Of a stretch of DNA of 64,000 bases, positions 36,470 through 44,415 are shown piece after piece (positions within the stretch are counted from its first letter, which is position 1; every line of letters begins with the position of its first letter). A program made the position numbers and the translations under genes. The DNA comes from Alphaproteobacteria bacterium PA4 (GTDB lineage: Bacteria > Pseudomonadota > Alphaproteobacteria > Sphingomonadales > Sphingomonadaceae), in contig NKIQ01000018.1 in NCBI GenBank assembly GCA_002256005.1, positions 1 to 64,000 on the forward strand, read 5' to 3'. Below the pieces are notes generated by a model, which saw only the letters and a list, made by a program, of their open reading frames with translations, was not told the DNA's origin and did not search any database.

Positions 36470-37798
36470 ATGATTGTCACGCGCTTCGCGCCTTCGCCGA
36501 CCGGCCGCATTCATGCCGGCAACATCCGCACCGCCCTGGTCAACTGGTTGCTGGCCCGGCAATCCGGCGGGCGCTTCCTGCTGCGGCTGGACGATACCGA
36601 TCTGGCGCGCTCCACTCCGGCCTTTGCCCAGAGTATCCGCGACGATCTCGCCTGGCTGGGATTGTCCCCCGACGGTGAAGTCCGCCAGTCCGATCGTTTT
36701 GCGCTCTATGAAGCGGCGCTGGCCCGGCTCGCAGCCAGCGGCCGCGCCTATCGCGCCTATGAAAGCCCCGAGGAGCTGGAGCTGCGCCGCAAGGTGCAGC
36801 AGGCGCGCGGCCTGCCGCCGGTCTATGATCGCGCCGCGCTGAAGCTGACCGATGTCGACCATGAGGCGCTGGCCGAAAAGGGCGTGAAGCCGGTGTGGCG
36901 CTTCCGGCTCGACACCGATCGCATCATCCGCTGGCACGATGCGGTGCGCGGCGATTGCCATGCCGATCCGGCCTCGCTGTCCGATCCCGTCGTGCAGCGC
37001 GCCGATGGCAGCTGGCTCTATATGCTGCCGTCGGTCGTCGACGATATCGACCTGGGCGTAACGGCCATCGTGCGTGGCGAGGATCATGTCACCAATTCCG
37101 CCATCCAGATCCAGATGTTCGAGGCGCTGGGCGCGGCGGTGCCGCAGTTCGCGCATCTGGCGCTGCTGACCGGCGCCGATGCCGCCCTGTCGAAGCGCAT
37201 GGGCTCCGAAGGGGTCGCGGCCTGGCAGGCGGCAGGCATCGAGCCGCAGACGATTGCGGCGCTGCTGGCCCGGCTGGGAACCTCGCTGCCGGTGGAGCCG
37301 GTGGCGGCGCTGACCGACCTGCTGCCGGGCTTCGATTTCGCGACCTTCGGCCGGGCGCCGGCGCGCTTCGATCCCGCCGATCTGGTGGCGCTGAACGCCC
37401 GCACCCTGCATCTGCTGCCCCATGCCGCCGTTGCCGATCGCCTGCCGTCCGGCATGACGGAGGCTGGCTGGCTGGCGGTGCGCGGCAATCTGGCGACCCT
37501 GGCCGAGGCAGCGGACTGGCAGGCGGTGATCGACGGGCCGGTCATGGCAACCCCGGCGTCTGAGGATACGGACTTCCTGGTCGAAGCCGCGCACCAGCTG
37601 GCAACGCTCGACTGGGGCGACGACATCTGGGCGCGCTGGATCGGCGTGCTGAAGACGGTGACCGGGCGCAAGGGCCGCGGCCTGTTCCACCCGTTGCGGC
37701 TGGCGCTGACCGGGCGCGACACCGGCCCGGAAATGGCGATGCTGCTGCCGCTGATTGGCCGCGAAGCAGCGCTGGCACGGCTGTCACCGACCCCCTAG
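36470..37798 (+). CDS. gltX: Glutamyl-tRNA synthetase
   Basis: A 442-residue class I synthetase with FAPSPTGRIHAGNIRTAL (the HIGH equivalent is HAGN), GEDHVTNSAIQIQMFEALG and ALSKRMGS near residue 240 as KMSKS, followed by an anticodon-binding domain. It is shorter than the ~470 of E. coli GluRS and has no obvious zinc-binding cysteine cluster, as in the second GluRS type many alphaproteobacteria carry. It may therefore be one of two GluRS enzymes in the genome. It stands between smr and tonB. Confidence 0.93.
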   Translation: MIVTRFAPSPTGRIHAGNIRTALVNWLLARQSGGRFLLRLDDTDLARSTPAFAQSIRDDLAWLGLSPDGEVRQSDRFALYEAALARLAASGRAYRAYESPEELELRRKVQQARGLPPVYDRAALKLTDVDHEALAEKGVKPVWRFRLDTDRIIRWHDAVRGDCHADPASLSDPVVQRADGSWLYMLPSVVDDIDLGVTAIVRGEDHVTNSAIQIQMFEALGAAVPQFAHLALLTGADAALSKRMGSEGVAAWQAAGIEPQTIAALLARLGTSLPVEPVAALTDLLPGFDFATFGRAPARFDPADLVALNARTLHLLPHAAVADRLPSGMTEAGWLAVRGNLATLAEAADWQAVIDGPVMATPASEDTDFLVEAAHQLATLDWGDDIWARWIGVLKTVTGRKGRGLFHPLRLALTGRDTGPEMAMLLPLIGREAALARLSPTP

Positions 37799-37891
37799 CA
37801 ATATCGACAGGCCTATGAGACACTCCGCCTTGCGCCGATAAGAACGGCCAAAGCCGCTGCGGCGCGAAACCCCCTTGGGAGTATCGTGACC

Positions 37892-38518
37892 ATGGCCAAC
37901 ATCACCACACGCCCCACCAGCCTCGCCATCACGCTCGGCCTGCATGCCGGCTTTGCCGCGCTGCTGCTCGCCGGCTGGGCGGTCAGCCAGCCACAGCGCC
38001 TGCCGCCGCAGATCATCACCCACAATATCCCCGCGCCGGTGACCGCAAAGCCGGTGCCGGTCGAACCCAAAGTGCGCGACCAGCAGGTTGCGCTCGATGT
38101 GCCGGCGCCGATCTGGGACGAAGCGCCGCCGCCTGCAAAACCTGCCGAAATCGTCACCGGGCCGACACAGCCCTATGAGCCGCCGGTCGTCTATGAACCG
38201 GTCGTGCGCAAGGCTGAGCCTGGCCCGATCACGCCGGCGCGCATGGACCCGCGCGCCACGGTCCAGCCGGCCTATCCGCCGGCCGCGCGGCGGATGGGGG
38301 AGGAAGGCAGCGTCGTCATCCGCATCCACATCGGCCGTGACGGCCGGGTGATGCGCGCGGAGCTGGCGCAGTCCTCCGGCTCGCCGCGCCTCGACCAGGC
38401 CGCGCTGACGCATGCGCTGGCAGCCTGGCGTTTCCAGCCGGCGCGGCAGGATGGTGTGGCGATCGAATCGGACCGCACGATGACGCTGCGTTTCCGGCTG
38501 GAGGACGCGGGACGGTAG
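37892..38518 (+). CDS. Energy transducer TonB
   Basis: The 208-residue protein has an N-terminal membrane helix (LAITLGLHAGFAALLLAGWAV), a proline-rich periplasmic spacer with EPK, PPAK and PPVVYEPV stretches, and a C-terminal TonB domain (QPAYPPAARRMGEEGSVVIRI, GSPRLDQAALTHALAAWRFQPA). With ExbBD (not in the window) it drives TonB receptors such as the one at 54288. ATG at 37892 lies 10 bases after GGGAG; a GTG six bases upstream is possible. Confidence 0.9.
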   Translation: MANITTRPTSLAITLGLHAGFAALLLAGWAVSQPQRLPPQIITHNIPAPVTAKPVPVEPKVRDQQVALDVPAPIWDEAPPPAKPAEIVTGPTQPYEPPVVYEPVVRKAEPGPITPARMDPRATVQPAYPPAARRMGEEGSVVIRIHIGRDGRVMRAELAQSSGSPRLDQAALTHALAAWRFQPARQDGVAIESDRTMTLRFRLEDAGR

Positions 38519-38591
38519 CGCGCAAAGGGCGGCTGCCTCTGGCATAGCCGCGATCCGCGCCTTATGTTGGCGGTCGCCCCCGGAGTGTCCC

Positions 38592-38993
38592 ATGTCGTTT
38601 CTCAATCCGCCGCAAGCCGAAGTTCGCCGCCGCCGCCTGATGATCGGCGGCGCGTCCTTCCTGATCACCGGCACGGTGGTGGTGATGTTCCTCATCGAAT
38701 CGCGCTATGGCTATTCCAAGCCAGACCCGCGGCTGATCTTTGTGCAGAGTTGGTCGGCCGATCGCACGCGCGCCGATACGCTGGCCGATCGCGCCGCGAC
38801 CAAGGCGGCGCAGGAGGCGAAACTCGCCGAATCGCGCCGCTATATCGCGACGCTGACGGGAAAGAAAAAGGCCGACGCCCAGGGCCAATATGATGAATAT
38901 GTGAAGGGCGGCGGCGCCGACAAGGACATCCCCTATGTCCCCGCCAGGCCGCCGGTGACAGTGGTGCAGGCCGGCGAAGTGCCGGTGCTGTGA
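38592..38993 (+). CDS. Single-pass membrane protein of unknown function
   Basis: A 133-residue protein I do not recognise. One hydrophobic helix (about residues 17-35, RLMIGGASFLITGTVVVMFLI) follows a basic N-terminus, then a soluble part rich in K, A and D with a predicted helix (DRAATKAAQEAKLAESRRYI). The gene ends 7 bases before ribD, so it may share a transcript with the riboflavin genes, although nothing in the protein suggests flavin metabolism. Confidence 0.7.
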   Translation: MSFLNPPQAEVRRRRLMIGGASFLITGTVVVMFLIESRYGYSKPDPRLIFVQSWSADRTRADTLADRAATKAAQEAKLAESRRYIATLTGKKKADAQGQYDEYVKGGGADKDIPYVPARPPVTVVQAGEVPVL

Positions 38994-39000
38994 TACGGGC

Positions 39001-39972
39001 ATGAGCGGGGATGATGCGCGCTGGATGGGCGCGGCGCTGGCGCTGTCTGATCGCGGTGTCGGGCGCACCGGGCTGAATCCGCCGGTCGGCTGTGTGCTCG
39101 TCGCTGATGGCCGCGTCGTCGGGCGCGGCTGGACCCAGCCCGGCGGCCGCCCGCATGCCGAGGCGATGGCGCTGGCGGCGGCCGGTGACAAGGCACGGGG
39201 CGCCACCGCCTATGTGACGCTGGAACCCTGCGCGCATGAAAGCGCGCGCGGCCCGGCCTGTGCCGAAACCCTGGTCGCTGCCGGTATCGCCCGCGTCGTC
39301 GTGGCAGCGACCGATCCCGATCCGCGCACCGATGGCCGCGGCATCGCCCGGCTGCGCGCCGCCGACATCGCCGTGACCAGCGGTGTGCGCGCCGATGAAG
39401 CGCAGACGGTGATGGCCGGCTTCTTCAGCCGGTTGCAGCGCGGCCGGCCGTGCGTGACGCTGAAGCTGGCGGTGTCGCTGGATGGCAGCGTCGCCATGGC
39501 GTCGGGCCAGAGCAAATGGATCACCGGCGAGCGCGCCCGCGCCCATGCCCATCTCGAACGCGCCCGCGCCGATCTGATCATCGTCGGCCGCGGCACGCTC
39601 GATGCCGACAATCCGCGCCTCGATGTGCGGCTGGTGGGCCTCGAAGATCGCTCGCCCGCAATGGCGGTGATGAGCGCTGCCGATGTGGCGGTGCCGGACG
39701 GCCGCCACATCGCCAATCCGGCAGCGCTGGCGGCGCTGACCGACACCAATCTCGTGCTGGCCGAAGGCGGCGCCGGCCTCGCCACCAGCCTCATCGCCGC
39801 CGATCTGGTTGATCGCCTGCTGCTCTATCGCGCGCCGATCCTGATCGGGGGCCGGCCGGCGCTGTCGGCCATCGGCCTCGGCGACCTGGCCAACGCTCAT
39901 GGCCGCTGGCGCGCCGCGCCGATCATCGATCTCGGCCCCGACCGGCTTGAGACCTACCACCGCATCCGATAG
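39001..39972 (+). CDS. ribD: Bifunctional riboflavin deaminase/reductase RibD
   Basis: RibD deaminates the pyrimidine formed by GTP cyclohydrolase II and then reduces it. The 323-residue protein has the deaminase zinc site HAE (52-54) with PCAH (C77) and C87, and a C-terminal reductase domain (VTLKLAVSLDGSVAMASGQSKWIT, LIIVGRGTLDADNPRL, LVLAEGGAGLATSL). It is slightly shorter than the typical ~360 residues because the reductase part is compact. ribE follows after 10 bases. Confidence 0.95.
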   Translation: MSGDDARWMGAALALSDRGVGRTGLNPPVGCVLVADGRVVGRGWTQPGGRPHAEAMALAAAGDKARGATAYVTLEPCAHESARGPACAETLVAAGIARVVVAATDPDPRTDGRGIARLRAADIAVTSGVRADEAQTVMAGFFSRLQRGRPCVTLKLAVSLDGSVAMASGQSKWITGERARAHAHLERARADLIIVGRGTLDADNPRLDVRLVGLEDRSPAMAVMSAADVAVPDGRHIANPAALAALTDTNLVLAEGGAGLATSLIAADLVDRLLLYRAPILIGGRPALSAIGLGDLANAHGRWRAAPIIDLGPDRLETYHRIR

Positions 39973-39982
39973 GGCAGTCCCC

Positions 39983-40585
39983 ATGTTTACCGGCATCATC
40001 ACCGACATCGGCCATATCAAGCGGGTGGAGCCGCGCGGCGACCTGCGCATCGTCATCGCCACCGGCTATGACACGGCCGGCCTGGCGCTGGGCGCGTCGG
40101 TCGCCTGTTCCGGTGTCTGCCTGACCGTCGTTGCCAAGGCGCCGGGCGAATTCAGCGTCGATGTCTCGGGCGAAACGCAAAGCCGCACCGCCGCCGGGCA
40201 ATGGACCGCCGGTCGTCGCCTCAACCTCGAACGCGCGCTGAAGGTCGGCGACGAACTCGGCGGCCATATCGTCACCGGCCATGTCGATGCCGTCGGCCGC
40301 ATCGAAAGCGTCGAGCCGGTCGGCGATTCGACCCGCATTACTATCCAGGTACCGCGCGACATCGCGCCGTTCGTCGCTCCCAAGGGCTCGATCTGCCTCG
40401 ACGGCGTGTCGCTGACGGTCAACACGGTGACCGACACCGATGACGGCGCGCGCTTCACCATCAACATCATCCCGCACACGGCGAGCTGGACGACGTTCGA
40501 CACCGCAAAGCCCGGCGACGAGATCAACATCGAGATCGACGTGCTGGCGCGCTATCTGGCGCGGATGAAGCAGGCACTCGCCTGA
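39983..40585 (+). CDS. ribE: Riboflavin synthase alpha chain
   Basis: The 200-residue protein has two lumazine-binding repeats: MFTGIITDIGHI...SVACSGVCLTV and GGHIVTGHVDAVGRI...GSICLDGVSLTVN. It dismutates two molecules of dimethylribityllumazine to riboflavin. The ATG at 39983 starts the canonical MFTGII; longer forms are not family-like. It is followed by 59 bases holding two palindromes and then ribB. Confidence 0.96.
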   Translation: MFTGIITDIGHIKRVEPRGDLRIVIATGYDTAGLALGASVACSGVCLTVVAKAPGEFSVDVSGETQSRTAAGQWTAGRRLNLERALKVGDELGGHIVTGHVDAVGRIESVEPVGDSTRITIQVPRDIAPFVAPKGSICLDGVSLTVNTVTDTDDGARFTINIIPHTASWTTFDTAKPGDEINIEIDVLARYLARMKQALA

Positions 40586-40588
40586 GTC

Positions 40589-40634
40589 TTGACATTCGAA
40601 TGTGAAAGACAGATTGGTTATCACATCATAATGT
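40589..40634 (+). promoter_or_regulatory. Twin dyads ACAT-N4-ATGT with TTGACA hexamer upstream of ribB
   Basis: TTGACA (40589-40594) overlaps the first dyad ACATTCGAATGT (40592-40603). A second dyad, ACATCATAATGT, flanked as TC..GA, lies at 40623-40634. The centres are 31 bp apart, close to three helical turns. CATAAT within the second dyad could serve as a -10 but not with this TTGACA (32 bases away). The arrangement looks like an operator pair for a dimeric repressor controlling an internal ribB promoter. Confidence 0.6.
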
Positions 40635-40644
40635 GAGACTGCCG

Positions 40645-41943
40645 ATGACCATCAGCATCACCGACCGCCTGCGCGCCCTGGTTGCCGACGGCAGCGAGAC
40701 CAAATCCGGCATTGCCCGCGCCGCCGGGCTGCATGCCAATTCGCTGCGCAATCTTGACGATGCCGACTGGAACCCGACCAGCGACACGCTGAAGAAGCTG
40801 GAGGCCTGGCTGCGCGATCGCGCCACCGGCCCGGCGCTGGCCAGCGTGCAGGAGATCATCAACGAGGCCAAGAACGGCCGCATGTTCATCCTCGTTGATG
40901 ACGAAGACCGCGAGAATGAGGGCGACCTGGTCATCCCCGCCCAGATGGCAACGCCCGACGCCATCAACTTCATGGCCCGCCACGGCCGCGGCCTCATCTG
41001 CCTGACGCTGGCATCGGACCGGGTGCGGGCGCTCGGCCTGCCGCTGATGGCGCAGCACAACGGCACCCGCCACGCCACCGCCTTCACCGTGTCGATCGAG
41101 GCGCGCGAGGGCGTCACGACGGGCATTTCGGCCGCCGACCGCGCCCGCACCATCGCCGTCGCCGTCGATGCGTCCAAGGGCCCGGAGCATATCGTCTCCC
41201 CCGGCCATGTCTTCCCACTCGTCGCCCGCGATGGTGGCGTGCTGGTCCGCGCCGGGCATACCGAGGCGTCGGTCGATGTCGCGCGGCTGGCCGGGCTCAA
41301 CCCCTCCGGCGTCATCTGCGAGATCATGAACGACGATGGCGAGATGATGCGCCTGCCGGAACTGATCGTCTTTGCCCGTCAGCATGGCCTGAAAATCGGC
41401 ACCATCCAGGATCTGATCGCCTATCGCCATGCCCATGACCGGCTGGTCAAGCTGATCGCCGAAACCGAGATTGACAGCTGGCACGGCGGCCGCTGGCAGG
41501 CCAAGACCTATGCCAACACCGCCGAATATGGCGAGCATATGGTGCTGCAGAAGGGCAAGGTCGAACCCGGCAAGCCGACGCTCGTCCGCGTCCACACCCA
41601 GTCGATGTTCAGCGACCTGTTCCACGAGGCCAATGACCGCGCCGGGCAATTGACCCGCGCCATGGACGTGATCGGCGCGGAAGGCGCCGGCGTCATCGTC
41701 ATCATCCGCGATTCCTCGCCCACCGCCATCTCGACGCAGATGAAGGCCAAGGGCGAAGGCCAACCGTTCCAGCTGCGCGATTATGGCATCGGCGCCCAGA
41801 TCCTCAGCGACCTCGGCGTGTCCGACATGATCCTGCTGACCAACCAGCACAGGAACATCATCGGCATCCAGGGCTATGGCCTGAATGTCGTCGGCGAACG
41901 CGCCATCCCGCCGCATCCTGCCATGCGCGCCGAGGCCGCCTGA
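40645..41943 (+). CDS. ribB: HTH-fused 3,4-dihydroxy-2-butanone 4-phosphate synthase with degenerate GTP cyclohydrolase II domain
   Basis: The 432-residue protein has three parts. Residues 1-58 resemble a lambda-repressor-like helix-turn-helix (GSETKSGIARAAGLHANSL, then NPTSDTLKKLEAWL). Residues ~66-265 are a complete DHBP synthase (FILVDDEDRENEGDL with acidic metal ligands at 85-94, ARHGRGLICLTL, HTEASVD). The last ~165 residues follow the RibA fold but lack the zinc cysteines: where GTP cyclohydrolase II has C...C.C, this reads HTQSMFSDLFHEAND. The protein therefore should make only DHBP (RibBX type). ATG at 40645 is preferred over a GTG four codons upstream. Two dyads lie just upstream. 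Confidence 0.93.
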   Translation: MTISITDRLRALVADGSETKSGIARAAGLHANSLRNLDDADWNPTSDTLKKLEAWLRDRATGPALASVQEIINEAKNGRMFILVDDEDRENEGDLVIPAQMATPDAINFMARHGRGLICLTLASDRVRALGLPLMAQHNGTRHATAFTVSIEAREGVTTGISAADRARTIAVAVDASKGPEHIVSPGHVFPLVARDGGVLVRAGHTEASVDVARLAGLNPSGVICEIMNDDGEMMRLPELIVFARQHGLKIGTIQDLIAYRHAHDRLVKLIAETEIDSWHGGRWQAKTYANTAEYGEHMVLQKGKVEPGKPTLVRVHTQSMFSDLFHEANDRAGQLTRAMDVIGAEGAGVIVIIRDSSPTAISTQMKAKGEGQPFQLRDYGIGAQILSDLGVSDMILLTNQHRNIIGIQGYGLNVVGERAIPPHPAMRAEAA

Positions 41944-41947
41944 GGCC

Positions 41948-42481
41948 ATGGCGCTGCGCAGCGGCGTGGACGAGGCCGCGACCCCGAAATATGCCCATGT
42001 CGAACGCGAACGACGCTGGCTGGTCGCGTTGGACCGACTGCCGACGCTGACCGGGCAGCGGCATGTGCTGATCGAGGATCGCTATATCGACAATACGGCC
42101 TTGCGCCTGCGCCGCATGACGGACAGCACAAGCAACGCCGTGGCGTTGAAGCTGACCAAGAAATATGCGCATGCCGACACCCGCGCCCGACCGATCGTCA
42201 CCGCCTATCTGGACGCGAACGAATATGCCGTGTTTACCGCACTGCCCGCCCACGCTCTCGTCAAGCGCCGCTTTCCCATTGCCGATGGCGGCGTGACCTT
42301 CAGTGTCGACCAGTTCCTCGGCCCGCTCGCCGGCCTGATCCTGGCCGAACGCGAGGCCGTTGACGCCGACAGCCTTATCGCGCTGCCGACGCCCGTCTGG
42401 GCCTTGCGTGAGGTTACAGACGACCCCCAATTTGCCGGTGGTACCCTTGCCACACACGGCCTTCCGGAGACCCTGCCATGA
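41948..42481 (+). CDS. CYTH-domain protein (triphosphate tunnel-like)
   Basis: A 177-residue protein with the CYTH signature [10 protein letters not shown] (an ExExR/K strand), followed by [13 protein letters not shown] and [10 protein letters not shown] and ending in [11 protein letters not shown], the alternating charged strands of a triphosphate tunnel. Relatives hydrolyse tripolyphosphate or nucleoside triphosphates. It starts 4 bases after ribB and overlaps ribH by 4 bases, so it is firmly inside the riboflavin operon. Its role there is unknown. Confidence 0.82.
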   Translation: MALRSGVDEAATPKYAHVERERRWLVALDRLPTLTGQRHVLIEDRYIDNTALRLRRMTDSTSNAVALKLTKKYAHADTRARPIVTAYLDANEYAVFTALPAHALVKRRFPIADGGVTFSVDQFLGPLAGLILAEREAVDADSLIALPTPVWALREVTDDPQFAGGTLATHGLPETLP

Positions 42482-42897
42482 CGCACATCCTCATCGTCGA
42501 AGCGCGCTTTTACACCCATATCGCCGACATGGCGCTCGACGGCGTCAAGGCCGCGCTCGCCGCCGCCGGTGCCACCCATGACATCATCACCGTGCCGGGC
42601 GCGCTGGAAGTGCCGGCGGCCATCGCCTTTGCCGATGCCTCCGGCGCCTATGACGGCTATGTCGCGCTCGGCTGCGTCATCCGCGGCGAAACCTATCATT
42701 TCGAGGTTGTCGCCGGCGAAAGCGCTCGCGCCATCATGGCGCTGACCCTCGACGGCCTTGCCATCGGCAACGGCATCCTGACCGTCGAGAATGAAGCCCA
42801 GGCCCTCGCTCGCGCCGACCGCGCGCAAAAGGACAAGGGCGGTGAAGCAGCAAAGGCGGCGCTGGCGATGGTGGCACTGAAGGCGAAATTCGCTTGA
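42478..42897 (+). CDS. ribH: 6,7-dimethyl-8-ribityllumazine synthase
   Basis: RibH condenses DHBP with the ribitylamino-uracil to give the riboflavin synthase substrate. The 139-residue protein shows [15 protein letters not shown], the [14 protein letters not shown] loop and [18 protein letters not shown] with the catalytic histidine. It overlaps the CYTH gene (ATGA) and ends the operon; the next gene points the other way. Confidence 0.95.
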   Translation: MTHILIVEARFYTHIADMALDGVKAALAAAGATHDIITVPGALEVPAAIAFADASGAYDGYVALGCVIRGETYHFEVVAGESARAIMALTLDGLAIGNGILTVENEAQALARADRAQKDKGGEAAKAALAMVALKAKFA

Positions 42898-42924
42898 AGC
42901 GCCAATGAAGGGTGATCTCGATCT

Positions 42925-44313
42925 TCAGAAGAACGTCAGCAGCGCCGCCGAAGTGTAGAACGTCGTCTTGCCCGGCGGCGCGTTGGGGGCGTCACGCAAC
43001 AGGCCATGGCGCAGGAACAACACGGCATTGAATTCGGCGCGCAGCACGCCCGGCACCAGCCAGTGGCGCATCCGGCTGTCGAGTTCATAGCCGGCAAAGC
43101 GGCCGCTGGCGCCGCTTGGGTCGCGCACACCGGAGGTGGAGAAGCTGTCGGTAGCGCTTTCCGCCCAGAGCGCGCGGGCAGTGACAAAGCCTTCGTCGCG
43201 TTTGGATGGCGCGATTTCGAGACGCAGCGCCGGCGCCAGCATGTTGGCGCGGCCAATGGCGCCGAGGATGGAACCGGGCGAGAAATCCGCCCGCCGCATG
43301 CCGAACAGCGTATCGAAACGGGTGTAGCGGCCACCGGGACGATCGCCGCTGACCGCATCGAATTCCAGCGACAGGCGCGGGTGCCAGCCGCCGGCCCAGC
43401 GATAGCCGCTGTCGGCATGGAGGAACCAGGCCGACACCGATTGCAGCACCGCGCCGGGCAGGATGGTGGCGCGAACCTCGCCACGCTGCCATGCCGCCTC
43501 CACCTCCAGGTCGAAATGGCCATCGCGGGGGCCGCGCAGCAGATGCAGGTCAAGCGTGGTCAGATTGCGGTCCCGGCTGGGGTGGCCGGGCGAATCCTGT
43601 TCCTGCAGGCGCAGCGCGGTGACGTCGACACTGGTGTGCGGCAGCAGTTCGCGGGCTTCCAGATAAGCGCCCCACAATTGCAGATCGAACGATTCGCGAT
43701 CGAGGCCGAAGCGGCCATGGCGGATCGAGTCGCGATCATCCGGCAGGCGCTGCTGCGGCAGCACATAGAGCAATGTCGCGGCCAGGCCGGGTCGCGCCAC
43801 GTCGAAGCGCACGCCGGTATAGCCCGCGGTGGTGTTGCGATAATCATCGGCAGCGATCAGCCGGCGCGAACCGATGTTGAGCATCATCCGCCCGGCCTGC
43901 ACCGATACGCTGCTGCCCTTGCCGAGCAATGCCCCGAGGTCGGCATGGACGAAGGCCTGCACTGGCTCCAGCACATTGACCTCGCCACTGCCAGCGGCGC
44001 TGTTCCCGCTGACTGTCCAGGCGCGGCTGTCCCAGATCTCGCCGACGAATCGGAGCGGGCCCTGGCCCAGCTCGGCCATCAGCGTGGTGCGGACCATCAG
44101 CAGGTCCTCGTTGCGCTTGAAACCGGGGCGGATGCCGTTGTCGAGGAACTCGACCCGCGTGCGCTGGGTGCCGGACAGGTGCAGGTCGATGGGATTGCCG
44201 ATCGCCTGTTGCAGCGCGCCGGTGCGCGGCAGTCCGGGCACGCCCTGCGCCTGCGCCGGCGCGGCAGGGGCGAGAGCGGGGAGGAGGGCCAGAAGGACGA
44301 GCGGGCGCAGCAC
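42925..44313 (-). CDS. Outer-membrane porin of the alginate-export type
   Basis: A ~462-residue beta-barrel protein. After a signal peptide (LRPLVLLALLPALAPAAPAQA) come the family features: LHLSGTQRTRVEFLDNGIRPGF, LLMVRTTLMAELGQGPLRFVGE, QAGRMMLNIGSRRLIAADD and many alternating strands, ending in FF. It probably allows diffusion of a solute across the outer membrane; the substrate is unknown. The start is uncertain: GTG at 44313 gives the cleanest signal peptide, and TTG codons lie just upstream. It is divergent from the dehydrogenase gene. Confidence 0.78.
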   Translation of the reverse strand: MLRPLVLLALLPALAPAAPAQAQGVPGLPRTGALQQAIGNPIDLHLSGTQRTRVEFLDNGIRPGFKRNEDLLMVRTTLMAELGQGPLRFVGEIWDSRAWTVSGNSAAGSGEVNVLEPVQAFVHADLGALLGKGSSVSVQAGRMMLNIGSRRLIAADDYRNTTAGYTGVRFDVARPGLAATLLYVLPQQRLPDDRDSIRHGRFGLDRESFDLQLWGAYLEARELLPHTSVDVTALRLQEQDSPGHPSRDRNLTTLDLHLLRGPRDGHFDLEVEAAWQRGEVRATILPGAVLQSVSAWFLHADSGYRWAGGWHPRLSLEFDAVSGDRPGGRYTRFDTLFGMRRADFSPGSILGAIGRANMLAPALRLEIAPSKRDEGFVTARALWAESATDSFSTSGVRDPSGASGRFAGYELDSRMRHWLVPGVLRAEFNAVLFLRHGLLRDAPNAPPGKTTFYTSAALLTFF

Positions 44314-44415
44314 CAGCGCAGCGATGCCGGGGATTCGGCACCATCGCAATCGCAATCGGCTTGCCGCGACCGTGCCAGCGGCTAAAGCAGGCGCGCAAGC
44401 GCAAGCGGAGAGACG

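Noticed and set aside
36470-37798. Second GluQ-RS instead of GltX
   Set aside because: The protein has a full-length C-terminal domain after the KMSKS equivalent, unlike GluQ-RS at 1314.
40586-40644. FMN riboswitch before ribB
   Set aside because: The 59 bases are too short and lack the conserved RFN core; only two protein-operator-like dyads are present.
43006-44385. 459-codon plus-strand frame opposite the porin
   Set aside because: The minus-strand reading has a signal peptide and barrel strands; the plus reading is low-complexity and lacks any family feature.
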